DNA of 64,000 nt from Channallabes apus (taxonomy: Eukaryota > Chordata > Actinopteri > Siluriformes > Clariidae): contig CM060121.1 of the NCBI GenBank assembly GCA_030522415.1, positions 1,694,476 through 1,758,475 of the forward strand, in the 5' to 3' direction. Both the position numbers and the translations under genes were made by a program. The notes under the pieces are model-generated. The model was given only the letters and a program-made list of their open reading frames with translations, ran no database searches and had not been told where the DNA came from. The stretch's first letter is position 1. Each line of letters opens with the position of its first letter. Shown piece by piece: positions 53,107 to 64,000 of this stretch.

Positions 53107-55218
53107 GTGAAAAAGGCATCTTTTCTTCATACACTAAGAACTGTACAGTCAATAATTTAAAAACGGTCCGGTTCTTCGTTCCAAGAACATTCTTACTGAT
53201 TCCTTAAATTACTCAGCAGCTTTTAGCTTACACCCGAGAAGAAAAAAAAAAATAGTGTTTACAACTGTGTGCTCATTGCATTCACATTGTTTTTCCCTTT
53301 CATTTTATTTACCCAACACCACACGACATGTTTTCCCACACAGATTAAACCTAAACCAAAATCAATCATGAATTTATTACCAGGTTTAATCTGCGTCTGG
53401 AAAACACTTCCTGTGATTTAAAGCGGTTTAAAAGAGGTTCAGGAAAAGACAAAAGATTAAAACTAGAGGCACCAAAACACAAACAAAAAAGCAATGCAAT
53501 GCAAAGCCCGACCTATGATACAGAACCCCCAAGACGACTTCTAACTAAGCTCTCCTGAACGAACATTACGAACTAAACCATGACTGTAGACCGATTATAA
53601 CTTGACTAAATGATGAACAGAGGTCACCTCTCTCTAAACACACATTCTCACACAGGACGCAATCACATTTCGGGCTCAAGCGGATCACGTACAGATGTCC
53701 TGCTTCGCTCCGTTTCTCGCAGAATGCGAGGACAGAAGATGCATACAGCTTAAGGGTGAAGCAGAAGTCTATATATTTATAACGTGGCACGTTTATCGAT
53801 CTGGGTTTGTTTATTTATTTATTTCCAGCAAAATCCCTGAGATAGACAGAGAGAGAAAGATCTCGAAGACTACATGCGGCGTTTTCGATGATCTGTGGAA
53901 ATTCATTATTTATCAGGGTTCAAAAGAAGTCGCTGCTCTTTTCACAGAGCTCGTAAATAATTTAGCGAAATAATCAGGAGCGCAGGGGGGGCGTGGGGGG
54001 GGGGTGTCCAGGGGATGATTGCTCTTTAAAAAAAAAAAAAAACGTCGTTACAGGGTTTGTGCTTAATATTTATAATGTTTATATTATTATAATCTTCAAG
54101 TTCTCCGCTCTGAATTTTTTAAAATAAATTGAGTAATCTTTAAAAGCCCTTGATTTTAACACTGCTACAGAAACACTGAAAGTAACAGGACTGGTTCTGA
54201 TACGTCTCAACCTGATCCCATGCATTTAAAGAAATACTCCAGCACTTTTACTAGCACACCTGAGGTCTGTGTGTGTGTGAGATCATTACAGACAAGAATC
54301 AACATGATGCCCTGATCTGATTAGGAATAAACCCCATAAAAACCTGTTCAATTAACCTCGAAGTCGAGCAAAACATGTTTATAAGTGAAACTTTAACTTA
54401 AGGGAAATACATTGAAACTTATCTCTGATCGTCACACAAACACTACAAACGTACAGCGGGCGAGATTAGACTTAAAAGCACTGGAGTAGTCCTTCCAACG
54501 AAACTAAAAATTTAAACAATGCCAGATTAGACAGACAGGTGGTTTGGCACAAGGGCTCAGCGCAGACGGGTACGTGTTCCACTAAAATCTATTTGATGCA
54601 AGACCACGTTGTGTGTTTACAAAGAAAAGATCAGAAAAGGCAGATGAAAAGAAGGACGCGTCTCTGAGAGCGGGAGATCTCAAACGGACCATTCCCCCGG
54701 GGACGCGCTCAACGGGATGTGATCATTTTTTTTTCTTCCAGAAATTATTGAATTCAAACTAAATACATTCACACTATCAGCGTTCATCGATGTGTGAACC
54801 ACGACCTCAGTGCAATTCACAGTTACGCAAGCACTTCTAAACCGTCATGTGGCATGGCGTGCAGGACGCGGCCGTGTTTATGACGAGCCATCCATCAGCC
54901 GAGAGAAACGCAACCTCCGGCGGGTTAATCTAAACTTCTTGGAACTGAAAAACATGCTGTTAACGAACCGAAGCTTAACCAAGCTGAGTGAAGAACCTGA
55001 CCACCTCTGGGTTGTCCGAGCGCTGATTCTGTGCAGATTCTTCAGACAGACAGAGGGATGGAGGCAGGAGGTGTTCAGCGAGCTGTGTGTGGGTGTAATA
55101 CGCGGTGTTGTAGTAGTATGATTGATTAACTGCAGCGGATATGATCCATCGTATCCTCCTGAGAGTCCCAAGGAAGCGTTTAGGGGCGGAGCTTGGATCC
55201 CCAACCAACTGTTCCAGG
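53107..55218 (-). other. rab40c: Probable rab40c 3' UTR
   Basis: About 2.1 kb with no coding potential lies between the rab40c stop codon and the convergent tmc5 end. It contains no recognised interspersed repeat, in contrast to the surrounding introns and intergenic DNA, as expected for transcribed UTR sequence. Short A and G homopolymers occur near 53986-54044. The assignment is positional. The true end could be at any of several AATAAA motifs on the minus strand. Confidence 0.45.
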
Positions 55219-55490
55219 CTAGGAGATCTTGCAATTGTTGCGCGTGCAGTTCTGAGGCGGGCTCTGCGGCGGCCGGATGGATTTGGAGCGTTTCAGGCTG
55301 TTGCCTTTGCTGCCGCCGCTGTTGGCCAGCGAGTACGAGCGTCCGTGCATCATGACCGCGTTCATCCCGTTGGCCATGGAGAAGGACTTCAGGTGGCTCT
55401 TGATGGCGACGGGGAGCGGCAGCTTGTCAATCAGGTGCACCGGCGTGCAGGAGACGATGGCGCGACAGCACAGGTCCTGCAGGCTGAACA
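55219..55490 (-). CDS. rab40c: rab40c last exon: SOCS box and lipidation tail
   Basis: Acceptor CAG at plus 55493-55491; the exon completes a valine split with the previous exon. It encodes 89 further residues: the SOCS box with the BC-box helix ([12 protein letters not shown]) and the Cul5 box LPLP, then a serine- and glycine-rich linker and a cluster of lysines and arginines, ending in CKIS before TAG at 55221-55219. The linker contains SGGSKGNS, shorter than the glycine run I recall for the mammalian protein. Confidence 0.95.
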
Positions 55491-58400
55491 CTGTGAAGGT
55501 AAACACAGAGTCATGCTAATGTTAACACCACAAACAAAACACATTCAACTACACAGTACACCATCAACAAGCTCCACCCACTTTACCATTACATCAGTCA
55601 AGTCGGGGCGGGGCTTAGCTAAGGGTCAGCTGTTTCATATTTTAATGTCTGAATAGATGCAGCGATGAAGACCTGACCCAAGAATAAGAATGTTTATAAC
55701 GTACCTAGCTAATTGTGAATTCTGGGAAATTATGTGTGTGTATATTGTAATAGAAGACTGAGTGACAGGGTGCTGTGATGAAGCGGTATTGCAGTTAACA
55801 CTGAAGATTTAGTACAATGTTTTATATTCTGCAGTCGTTTCTATGGTAACTGCTCATTTATATGGATTATGGTGAAGCTTTCTCTAAATGATTGTATGTT
55901 TAAATAGTATTTATGAAAGGAGTCTCCAGTGTCAGGGTTATAAGAGATAAGAGAGCTGTAATTAATTTTTTTTAATGGCACTTGCACTTTACACTGTGGT
56001 ATCTTAGGGCTGGGCGATATGGACGAAAACTGTATCACGATATCAGTGTTTCATATCGGGCGATATCGATAATTATTGATATTTTTTATGACCCATTTAA
56101 AATAAGGACCAGGAGAAGAATAACAATTTTCATTTTAAACTTAACGTTCCTATGATCATACTCCCATCAGTTATTAAGACAGAAATGGCAACAACCATGG
56201 AAAAATTAAAATGTAAACATAAGAGATAATTGTTAAGTGTTCATTGTGACTTTATACTTAACATTTAAGGTGCAAAATTAAAAGAAAATGTAAGAAATGC
56301 TTAATAAAGTGTAATAAAATAGTGCAATGCGTTTATTATATCAGATGCCTTTAGAGAAAACTACAACAAAAATATATTGTTGATATTTGAATTTGATGTT
56401 AATTCACTGGCGGGCCACCAGGGGGCAATACCGCGCTGCATACTATATGTGTCGTGTGCACTGAATGCAGTAAAAGAAGCCTCCGTTTCTCACACAAAAA
56501 GTAAGTAATATTATAGATGTTAGTTGTGCATATTGATGCAAACATAACAATTATCATACCAAAGAATAAACTACCCGCCAATGTGGCTAGTGAGACTAAA
56601 GTTATTACCCGCCACAGCCCAATTTTACCCGCGTTTGGCGGGTGGGCGGGTGCCAATGTCAACGCCATCTTGTCTCCGTTTATGCTTCCTGAATCGCGAC
56701 CGTACTACTTCCGGGTCCTAGAGCCGGTCGCGGAGCGAGTGCGCATGACCGCAACAAAACTAGCTTCGCGACCTCTGTTTTCTTCCGACAGAGAATAAAA
56801 AATATCGAACACATTTTTTATTGATATCGATCACGTGTCTATCGCGAAACATATCGTTATCGTTTTATCGCCCAGGCCTATGGTATCTCAAAAAACAAAT
56901 AATGCCAAGTTGTATGCTTGTTGTGTTATTAATTCATTCAGAAATAATAAAGAGAGGCAGATGAGGGAATAACGCTTTAGAGATTAATACAGGTGTGAGC
57001 AGACCCTCTCTTTTTTTTCCTTTCTTTTTTACGCCATGCCAGCGTCTTTGGCTATATTCATGGCGAGAAGCATTTTTGTTATTCAAAAACTAGATAAGAT
57101 GTTTAAAATTAATTTTTTCTGAGAATTTTAAACCCATATTTGGATTTACTTGTTTAAAAACATTAAAGGAGTAAAAGAGTTACAGTCAAATAAAATGTGT
57201 TTGATGGACAATTTCAATTCAGTTTTATTTGTATAGCGCTTTTAACAATTGACATTGTCTCAAAACAGCTTTACACAATCAAAAGAATTATTTAAGTTTG
57301 TATGGAATGTGAATGTGTATGAAACTGGGTTCTGCATGATGAACATTGTGGTGGATTTTCTCTTGACAGTAAAAATGTGTGTGTTGCTTTTGTGTGTCTT
57401 ATCCTGCGTCTTGTATAGGTCTAAATGTGTCTATAAACAGATGTTTTAATTAATAAGGATTGTAATCTTTGAGAAACTGGAAACACTTGTAGATGTGCAG
57501 TTACTGAAGAATAATCAACTCGGGGATGCTACCAGTGACACCACAATCTCATCTAAGCAGTTTGACTCGCGTTGAGAGACGCGGTGCCTAACACAGAGTG
57601 GCCGCCTGATGTTCACAGAGGACTGGCAAAAAATGTAAACATTAAAAAAAAATTGCACGGAAAGATTAGAAACAATCACTACAGCAAAACTCCACTCTGT
57701 CTCCGTTTACTCTCACCACAATATATTTTGTAGCAGCAACGATTTTGAGAAAAAATATCTTCATCCATTTGATACAAAGTCTGGCGTTATGTTTCTCAAG
57801 ACCACACCCGAAATTTTAGCAGAAGCATCCAGTCATCACTAATAGGAACAGCTGTACACCTGCTCGTTCATCCAGGTATACAGTCTACTCATTCAGTCAT
57901 GTGGCAGCAGCAGCACAATGCAGATACACGCAGAACCGGATCCTCGACTGCTGCAGCTGTTGGAGTTGTGTGTGTGCCAGCCCTCTTCGGTTTTTTCGCA
58001 CCATTCTGTGTAAACTCTAGAGGAGGTTGTGTGTGTGTGAAAGTCCCGGGAGATTCAGCAGTTTCTGAAATCCTCACGCCAACCCGTCTGGCACCCACAA
58101 CCTCCTGATGTTTCCTTGCCCTGTATCTGTGTTTTTATGCACCGTGCTGTTGCTGCTGTGTGATTAGATGATCATATCTAATGTGTGTTTTGAGGGGCGT
58201 GGCCTGATGAACAGACATAACACTCAACCCATGCATCTCTCTCTCTCACACACACACACACACTGACCTCGGTTTGGCTTCCAGAACTTCTCCATTCCGT
58301 GTCTCATGAGCACGATGCGCGACAGCTCCGTGAACGACTCGATGACGTTGAAGTTGCAGAGCGGACTCACTTCGAAGAAGGTCATGGCGTTCTTCTCGGC

Positions 58401-60970
58401 GTAGGAGCGAGCCTGCTCCGTGGGAACCTGACGCTTAAACGCCAAGTGCAGCCGGTTCCCCACCAGGATCCGAGGAACGCCAGGAGCATGCTGCAGATAC
58501 ACGAGAGGAAGATCAACACACTCCATCGTCTAATCACAGACATTCAAATAAAACACATTCATGCTGAAATAAGGGAGTGTGTGTTTTGAAGAGGTGGGGC
58601 AGGAACAAAAAAACTCCTCTGAATTCCTCTGAACTCCTCTCTCTCACACACACACGTTGCAAATTTTCGATTCAACAGCAATAATGTTCGTCTCAAACAG
58701 CAATATTTCATACAGATTTTGAAGGTAACAATGCTAGTAGTATTTAATAAACACTGAATTTTTGTGTAACTTGTGGTCGATTGTTTAAAGTGCCACTATT
58801 ATGTCATTTTAAAAGTTGCTAATATTGCTTAACGAGTCTCTTAAAACAGGTTTATGCAAGGTCAAAAAGCACTTTAGTTTTACCCCATTTCTAAATGATT
58901 CGTAAACGACTCGTGTGAATCAGTTCGAAGATTCAGTCTGTCTAAACCCCTCCTTTCCGTGAGCCCTCACTGCTGTGATTGGTCAGATGGCGCTGTGATT
59001 TATAATTGATCTACCGCTACAGCGTGTGTCGGAAAAACAAAACGCCCATTACTGTAACTGAACGACGGCTCTGGAGACGCGTCAATACATAGAAAAGATG
59101 GCGTCGGTTTTACTGTGTAATGACCAGCTAATTTTATATTAACTGTGGCTACAAAAATCGAGGTCTTTTATCTTTGTGTCGGTGTTGCGTTAAAAGGTCG
59201 GTGAGCAAAAAGGACAAACACAAACAAGTAGATGAAGCAAACGTGTATTATACAAAACTAAATAAAGTAAACGAAAAAGGTGCACCACACTTCACTCCAT
59301 TAGGTGGCGGTATTGCACCAACTGCTCATTAAACATGAAAGAAGAAGAAATGCAAAACCAGGCGGCAGAAGATGGAAGTGGTTTGCATTTTCTGCAAAGG
59401 CTGAGAGATGTTTTCAAGAAAATTTGCCTATTTGAGTGCAAGGTTCTCCAGATATTATTTACAAGCGTGAATTTCTAATTAAAAACTGATCCATTCTCTG
59501 TTTATTTTGTTTATCTGTCTAATTTATTTGGGCCACACGTTCTCCAAGTTGCTACAACGTTCAGCTTCTCACCTCATCTATCTCTCGAATCCAGCGGTCG
59601 ATCCCATCAAAGGACCAGCGGTTAGTGATGTCATACACCAACAGGATGCCCTGAACAGGACAAAAAACAGGAAGGAGGAGTTATTTGGTATACGTTACAC
59701 TTTCACACATTCACACATCGACAGTCAATGTATTTATAATTTAGAGCACAACCTGTAGGATTATAGAGGAACTGCAACATTTAACCAACTGCTACACAAA
59801 AAAAAAAAAACACGATACATAACTGAATCAATATAATGGAAACATGATGCTACGATACAAAAACGCTGAATAAACTGGGGTGAAAACCGCTCTTTTGTTT
59901 TTTTTTTTACACACACTGAAGCTGACTGGAGGAAACGCTGATGAAGCTGTCTGAGGGACAAACGATGAGTAAAGTGTGATGTTTGAGTCATTGTCGTACG
60001 CAAACTACGAGCGTGAAATGGAAAACATTTGTAAAGGTCACTTGTACAGGGTCGCTCTAAAGGTCTGGATCCAGAGGCACTTTGTTTTTTTGTTTTTTTT
60101 ACTTCAGACCCAGGCAGTTTTTAAAACTACCAGAAGACAGAGTACCAAAGCACGCCGGCCCTCAGACAGAAAAACCGGTTCCATGACGGCACAGACACTT
60201 TCTAGGGCTAGAACAAAGAACTGCTTACATCAGGGGCTGGAGGCGGGGCTATCACAACCAAAAACATGATCCGCCATCTTTAAACCGGACTAGTGTAGTC
60301 ATGTGTTGGGTAGTTTTGTACTTACTGCAAAAGATAAAGACAAATGGAATCTCGAAAAAATTTATTAAATGGGCAGCACAGATGAATTTCTAGGAACCAA
60401 AGTAGACTCACAAAGCCACGTTAAAGTTTGCTCGTCACTAGCATCGCTGGGAAAGTATAGACGTGAAATAATAATGAAATATCTCTCGAGCCCATGGAAA
60501 AAAAACAAGGCTCTCTTAGGAGGTTCGCTTTTGAACCGGCACTCGCACCAGACATGACCTAGCACCTGGTCACCTGGTGGAAAAGGGGAACTAGAGAGTT
60601 TTACAGCATTTGCTCATTAGTCTGTGTAAACCAGGTTTGGAATCTTTTCCGTACAGTTAATGAGGTTCTGAATAATGAACTCGGTCCCTGAGAAATACGT
60701 TATTAAATAAACACAACCACATGTGCAGTGTGTTTACTAACTGACTCCACTGCTGTTGTATGCAGGTTCTTTTGATAGACAGAGAGACAGACAGAGGGAG
60801 ATGGAGAGAGGGAGGGAGATGATGTCGTCTTGCTCAATTGTGTTTTAACTCATGTTTATTTCCACACTGTGACCTGTGAGGTGTGATGAACGCCGGGTCT
60901 CTCACCTGTGCACCTCTGGAGTAGGAACGGAAAATGGTACAGAAGCGGCCTTGGCCCGACGTGTCCCTGT

Positions 60971-61033
<63 letters not shown>

Positions 61034-61283
61034 AAGACAAGTCAGGGCATGAAACACTGCCACAACTTTTTCTCCTTTTGTTCACCTTGATGACGGCGAC
61101 AGAATGTTCTGGATCTACACAGAGCTGCTGGGTTTTAAAAAAAAAAAGAAAAGAAAAATAATAAAGTCACTCGTGTTAGTCACGGCCACGAAAAACCGGT
61201 TTAACAGCCTGTTAGATCACACTGGGACTCCACACACACACACAGAAAAAAAACACACCTGATGTTCAGCATGTAAAATGTGT

Positions 61284-61333
<50 letters not shown>

Positions 61334-61390
61334 CACTTATGTTTACTGTGAAACAGAGAACCAGACACACCCGCATGCTTCTCCCTCACA

Positions 61391-61421
<31 letters not shown>

Positions 61422-61833
61422 GCGCGTAAACTCCACTGTGGTGTGACCATTACAAACATGTCTCCTAACATTAGCGGTCATTACGTTAACACTCTACTCT
61501 GTTAAAGGACGTCCACACCGGTGTGTATGAGCCGTTACTATGACAACAACAACCTGTTAGATCAAGCGCATTAAAGCGATATAAACCGCGGGAGCTACTG
61601 TCCAGACAGTCCGACCAATCAGAGTCGAGCACTCGACCACCACAACATGGCAAAAAAAATAAATAATACATGAGACATAAAGTGAACTCCTATATACATG
61701 TTCTTGCTCTGAGGGTGTGTAAACTTTTGCATCGTCATCTTTAAAAACAAGATGTTCATGCAGCGACTGTGGTGTTGAGTGACGCAGGTTTAACACTACA
61801 CTGTCTCTAATGCACAGCTCTAATGGCTTACAG

Positions 61834-61870
<37 letters not shown>

Positions 61871-62184
61871 CCAGTGCACGACATCACTTTTCCACTCTTC
61901 CTTCTCCTGACTCATCATTAACTGAAGGCCGCGCTGTTCCTCTTCCATCCTGAACATTAACACACACCACGGTTTATATTAAAGTGCCGCCACAGAGACG
62001 AAGCTCCGCCTCCTCGTCTCCGGCAGGATTGATGGGGACGTGGAAGTCAAATTGCGGTCGGACAGGACGTCCATCTCGTCTCTGTATCACGACTAAGAGC
62101 TTTAAACCGCTCGACTCATCGCTCAGTAAAGCACTGGACTGATGTTCAGCAAGGAGACCGGTGAGGGAGCAATAGAGCTCTGAC

Positions 62185-62215
<31 letters not shown>

Positions 62216-62707
62216 AAAAAAAAAAGCACAGTGGGCGGAGACTGGGCAGGTGGACGGAAATGAGAAATGCAAAATAGCTGATAAGCAACGAGAGTGTAGA
62301 TGATCAGCTGTAACGATGATCACGATGTTACAAGTTTCTAAATATTTGGAATCTGATTGTATTATTATTTCCTCTGATGAGAAACTCAGGTCTCAGCTGC
62401 TGCTAATTACTGAATCCTAAATTAAATACTGTTTACTGGAGAGGCGTCTCTGAGACTCCGGAGATCATGAGCGAGTGCGATGGTTTTAATAATTAAAAAA
62501 AAAAAAACACACACCTTACAGTAACCTTGTTAGCATTTACAGAAGTTTTAAACACTTCTCGAAAATACCAGAACATTTCCTCACTGGCCACGCCCACTTT
62601 ATTATTCAACTGTCCCAACTGAAATATTGAAGGGGAAAAAAAAACAACTGTTCATTTCATATTTACTGCGTACTGTATTAGACCTACAGTATGTCACTAC
62701 TGATCTG

Positions 62708-62751
<44 letters not shown>

Positions 62752-62840
62752 ACACACCATGTTCTGTTAACACACTTACCACAGCTCCAGCTTCACGCGC
62801 CGGCCGTCCAGCAGGATTGTGGTCGTCTTGTAATCGATTC
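55219..62840 (-). CDS. rab40c: Rab40c, SOCS-box Rab GTPase (five exons, first coding exon outside window)
   Basis: Minus-strand exons in transcript order: 62840-62780, 60966-60906, 59650-59573, 58490-58268, 55490-55219. All four introns are GT-AG and phases match, giving 230 codons and TAG. The frame opens at [12 protein letters not shown] (switch region), then [11 protein letters not shown] (G3/switch II), [17 protein letters not shown], and [10 protein letters not shown] in place of the usual NKxD, as is typical of Rab40. The SOCS box follows (VFSLQDLCC to the Cul5 motif LPLP), then a basic C terminus ending CKIS, a CaaX-like lipidation signal. Rab40 proteins recruit Elongin B/C and Cullin-5 to ubiquitinate substrates. 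RAB40C is about 280 residues from memory, so roughly 50 N-terminal residues including the P-loop lie beyond 64000. The tail [18 protein letters not shown] plus [15 protein letters not shown] favours rab40c over rab40b. Confidence 0.95.
56005..56880. mobile_element. Non-autonomous hAT element in a rab40c intron, 876 bp
   Basis: Begins TAGGGCTGGGCGATA and ends TATCGCCCAGGCCTA (one mismatch as inverted repeats), with 8-bp duplications TGGTATCT at 55997-56004 and 56881-56888. The subterminal regions repeat ATATCG and CGATAT on both sides. The middle contains a CCCGCC / GGCGGG inverted stretch near 56574-56655. It sits between rab40c exons 58490-58268 and 55490-55219. No transposase reading frame. 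Confidence 0.88.
57212..57330 (-). mobile_element. 3' end of the same interspersed repeat, in a rab40c intron
   Basis: Plus strand TTTTATTTGTATAGCGCTTT followed by AACAATTGACATTGTCTCAA is the reverse complement of the terminal part of the repeat at 33110-34100. Only the 3' 100 bp or so is present, as expected for a 5'-truncated insertion. Confidence 0.65.
57840..58175. repeat. Interspersed repeat in a rab40c intron, partly inverted
   Basis: The centre (57998-58107) contains GTAAACTCTAGAGGAGGTTG and GTCTGGCACCCACAACC and matches 1886-1970 near the left edge of the window. The sides are rough inverse copies: GTGGCAGCAGCAGCACAATG near 57901 against CACCGTGCTGTTGCTGCTGT near 58140. I know this as a common vertebrate repeat but cannot place its class. 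Confidence 0.55.
58268..58490 (-). CDS. rab40c: rab40c exon: GTPase G4 region and SOCS-box approach
   Basis: 223 bp, phase 0 in and phase 1 out. Encodes [18 protein letters not shown], the stretch [18 protein letters not shown], and [19 protein letters not shown] ending at [11 protein letters not shown]. The GNRLHL segment replaces the canonical guanine-specificity NKxD motif, a known Rab40 peculiarity. The SAK-equivalent G5 position reads EVSPLC. A short CT/CA repeat (58234-58263) abuts the donor side. Confidence 0.95.
58786..59140. repeat. Probable interspersed repeat in a rab40c intron
   Basis: TGCCACTATTATGTCATTTT, CTTAAAACAGGTTTATGCAA, GGTCAAAAAGCACTTTAGTT and CTGTGATTGGTCAGATGGCG resemble a very widespread fish repeat from memory. 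Only one copy is in this window, so this rests on recall. Confidence 0.4.
59573..59650 (-). CDS. rab40c: rab40c exon: Rab core helix
   Basis: A 78-bp phase-0 exon encoding [18 protein letters not shown] and RWIREIDE. These are typical Rab family F-motifs (YDIT, SF). Both splice sites are canonical. The upstream exon (60966-60906) encodes [20 protein letters not shown] and the first visible exon (62840-62780) encodes the IDYKTTT segment through ELW. Confidence 0.95.
60973..61034. repeat. (CA)n(GA)n microsatellite beside a rab40c acceptor
   Basis: On the minus strand this is (CT)n(TG)n ending 6 bp before the acceptor at 60967, so the pyrimidine tract of this splice site is built largely from microsatellite sequence. 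Confidence 0.95.
61086..61124 (-). other. Exon-like 39-bp segment in rab40c intron (candidate cryptic or poison exon)
   Basis: On the minus strand, a long pyrimidine tract and CAGCAG precede a 39-bp open stretch that ends AAG followed by GTGAAC. It lies between the coding exons 62840-62780 and 60966-60906. If spliced in after the phase-2 donor it would give an immediate TAG, so it cannot be a normal coding exon. Could be a poison exon or a chance match. Confidence 0.25.
61285..61332. repeat. (CA)n microsatellite in rab40c intron
   Basis: About 24 units. Additional (CA)n or (TG)n tracts in the same intron are at 61835-61868, 62187-62213 and 62710-62740. Confidence 0.95.
61387..61426. repeat. 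(CA)n(CG)n alternating tract
   Basis: Ten CA units followed by ten CG units: strictly alternating pyrimidine-purine, with the CG part being unusual in CpG-poor vertebrate DNA. Confidence 0.95.
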
Positions 62841-63247
62841 CTGAATGGAAAATAAAAAACACATTGTCAGGATTTTTAACGTCTCAGCTGAGCTGATAAA
62901 CATAAACACAGAAGTGCTGCGACGTCCCGGGAGTGTGTGTGCTCGAAACCCTCCGCCCAAACACTCGAATACTAATCTTATCAGTCTTAAACCCTTCCTG
63001 TGAATCGAGCCCAAATCAGTCAGGTTGGATCTCGTCTTTAAGTCACTATATAATCTGATCTGAGTGTTAAAGCGACTCGCTGTAACGCAGCCCGGGATTA
63101 CGGTGCGAGACACGATCATGCAGCAGGGTTTGGAACCTGCATCTGATCTGTTTAAATCAACGCTTGTGATTGAGAACAAACTCAACAGCTGCTCCAGCCT
63201 GCTTTGAATTTTCATGTCCTCACTAATGACCGACATGTCCTACTTAA

Positions 63248-63306
<59 letters not shown>

Positions 63307-64000
63307 GAATCCTTCACTGCAGCCCATCTCCTGCTAGACATCCTCAGCTCCCGAGTTGGCGTTGGTTTACGTCCAGACAGGAAGTGAGACGTGCTTTAAA
63401 GCAGAACGAGCCTCGGAGGGAGATAGACAGAGAGACAGCAGATGGTTCTTCGAGGGGTTTCGTAAAGCTTTGATGAGGCTTTTTGAACCTCCGGGCTTTC
63501 TGCTGGTCCTTGAGTCTCACGCTTCACGTCTCCTAAACGCTCGTTCTTATTCTGAACAGCTGCTTTTTATACGGAGAGAAGATGGGTTGCTTGTATGTCA
63601 GTGCCCGTTGCCATGGGAACTATTTTGCTGCTCAATGTTTTGGGGCCTAAACAACAACCATCACGCCACGTCTGTTTAGAGATGTGGTTCGTTCTGTCTA
63701 GTCTCAGCTTCCCTCTGTGCTGCTGAGCACGTGAGGACGACACGCTGTAATTAGCGGCTCGGTCTCCGCTCCTCTGGAGAAACAATCGAAATCGCAACGC
63801 CGTTTTATTTTTTACTTTAATCTTCGCACACTGCAGAGCTGCTCCATCCTGCGTCCTGACTGCTCGTCTATTCTGATGTTGATGAGAGTAAGACATACTC
63901 AGCATTAATACACACCTGTCTGCCTTTTGCTCGGCTTTATCGCTGACACTGGAGACTCCTTCCCTAAATCTCGTATAATTAGCAGTACAAGGCCTGTAAA
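62841..64000. other. rab40c: Intron 1 of rab40c to the window edge
   Basis: No coding exon matching the Rab40 N terminus (P-loop GDSDVGKG) is present on the minus strand. The interval therefore belongs to the first intron (or an upstream region) of rab40c. It holds a (CA)n tract at 63248-63303. The remaining sequence looks unique, and open frames here lack codon structure or family resemblance. Confidence 0.6.
63248..63303. repeat. (CA)n microsatellite, 56 bp
   Basis: About 28 pure CA units near the right edge. Confidence 0.97.

Noticed and set aside
54810..55121. 103-codon plus-strand open frame next to rab40c
   Set aside because: Lies in the inferred 3' UTR of rab40c on the opposite strand; no family resemblance.
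55219..62840. Assignment as rab40b
   Set aside because: The tail with [12 protein letters not shown] and [15 protein letters not shown] fits rab40c better; rab40b has a THKRSSLRKVK-type tail as I remember it.

Overview
The window is nuclear DNA from a teleost fish, possibly an otophysan such as a catfish, but I cannot fix the lineage from sequence alone. Supporting this are vertebrate-type split genes, very dense (CA)n/(TG)n microsatellites, tRNA-headed SINEs, hAT-type elements with 8-bp target duplications, and a DIRS-type tyrosine-recombinase retrotransposon. No bacterial operons, CRISPR arrays or true tRNA/rRNA genes are seen.

Only two host genes can be supported, both on the right. (1) A tmc gene, best matched to tmc5, on the + strand: 17 phase-compatible exons between 41659 and 52745 give 685 codons and a stop, covering the whole transmembrane TMC core. 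The 5' coding end was not found. (2) rab40c on the - strand: five coding exons between 62840 and 55219 give 230 codons and a stop. The first coding exon (P-loop) lies beyond the right edge. The genes are tail to tail: the tmc5 AATAAA (53077-53082) and the rab40c AATAAA (plus-strand 53101-53106) are about 20 bp apart.

The left ~41.6 kb is a gene desert as far as I can see. From left to right it holds: TA-flanked MITE copies (504-700, 6437-7351, 25163-25656); a duplicated block around a pyrimidine-rich hAT-like fragment (4160-4671); a large inverted-repeat element (10395-11065); a decayed ~300-bp tandem satellite (12985-14290); a perfectly delimited hAT MITE (15048-15949); a 4-kb low-complexity cluster (16760-20684) containing a ~1-kb minisatellite with an 8-bp unit; a DIRS-like element with inverted termini and an internal complementary region (28112-31451); a tRNA-headed SINE nested in an older repeat (33110-34100); a ~50-bp degenerate tandem repeat (34577-34995); a second hAT MITE (36418-36958); and two reverse-oriented SINE copies (38421-38731, 40103-40403).

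The introns of the two genes carry further mobile DNA: a complete tRNA-headed SINE with a 15-bp target duplication in tmc5, and a third hAT MITE plus other interspersed repeats in rab40c. Nothing links the two genes functionally. TMC5 is a predicted multi-pass membrane protein, and Rab40c is a SOCS-box Rab that serves as substrate adaptor of a Cullin-5 ubiquitin ligase. Their adjacency is probably positional only.
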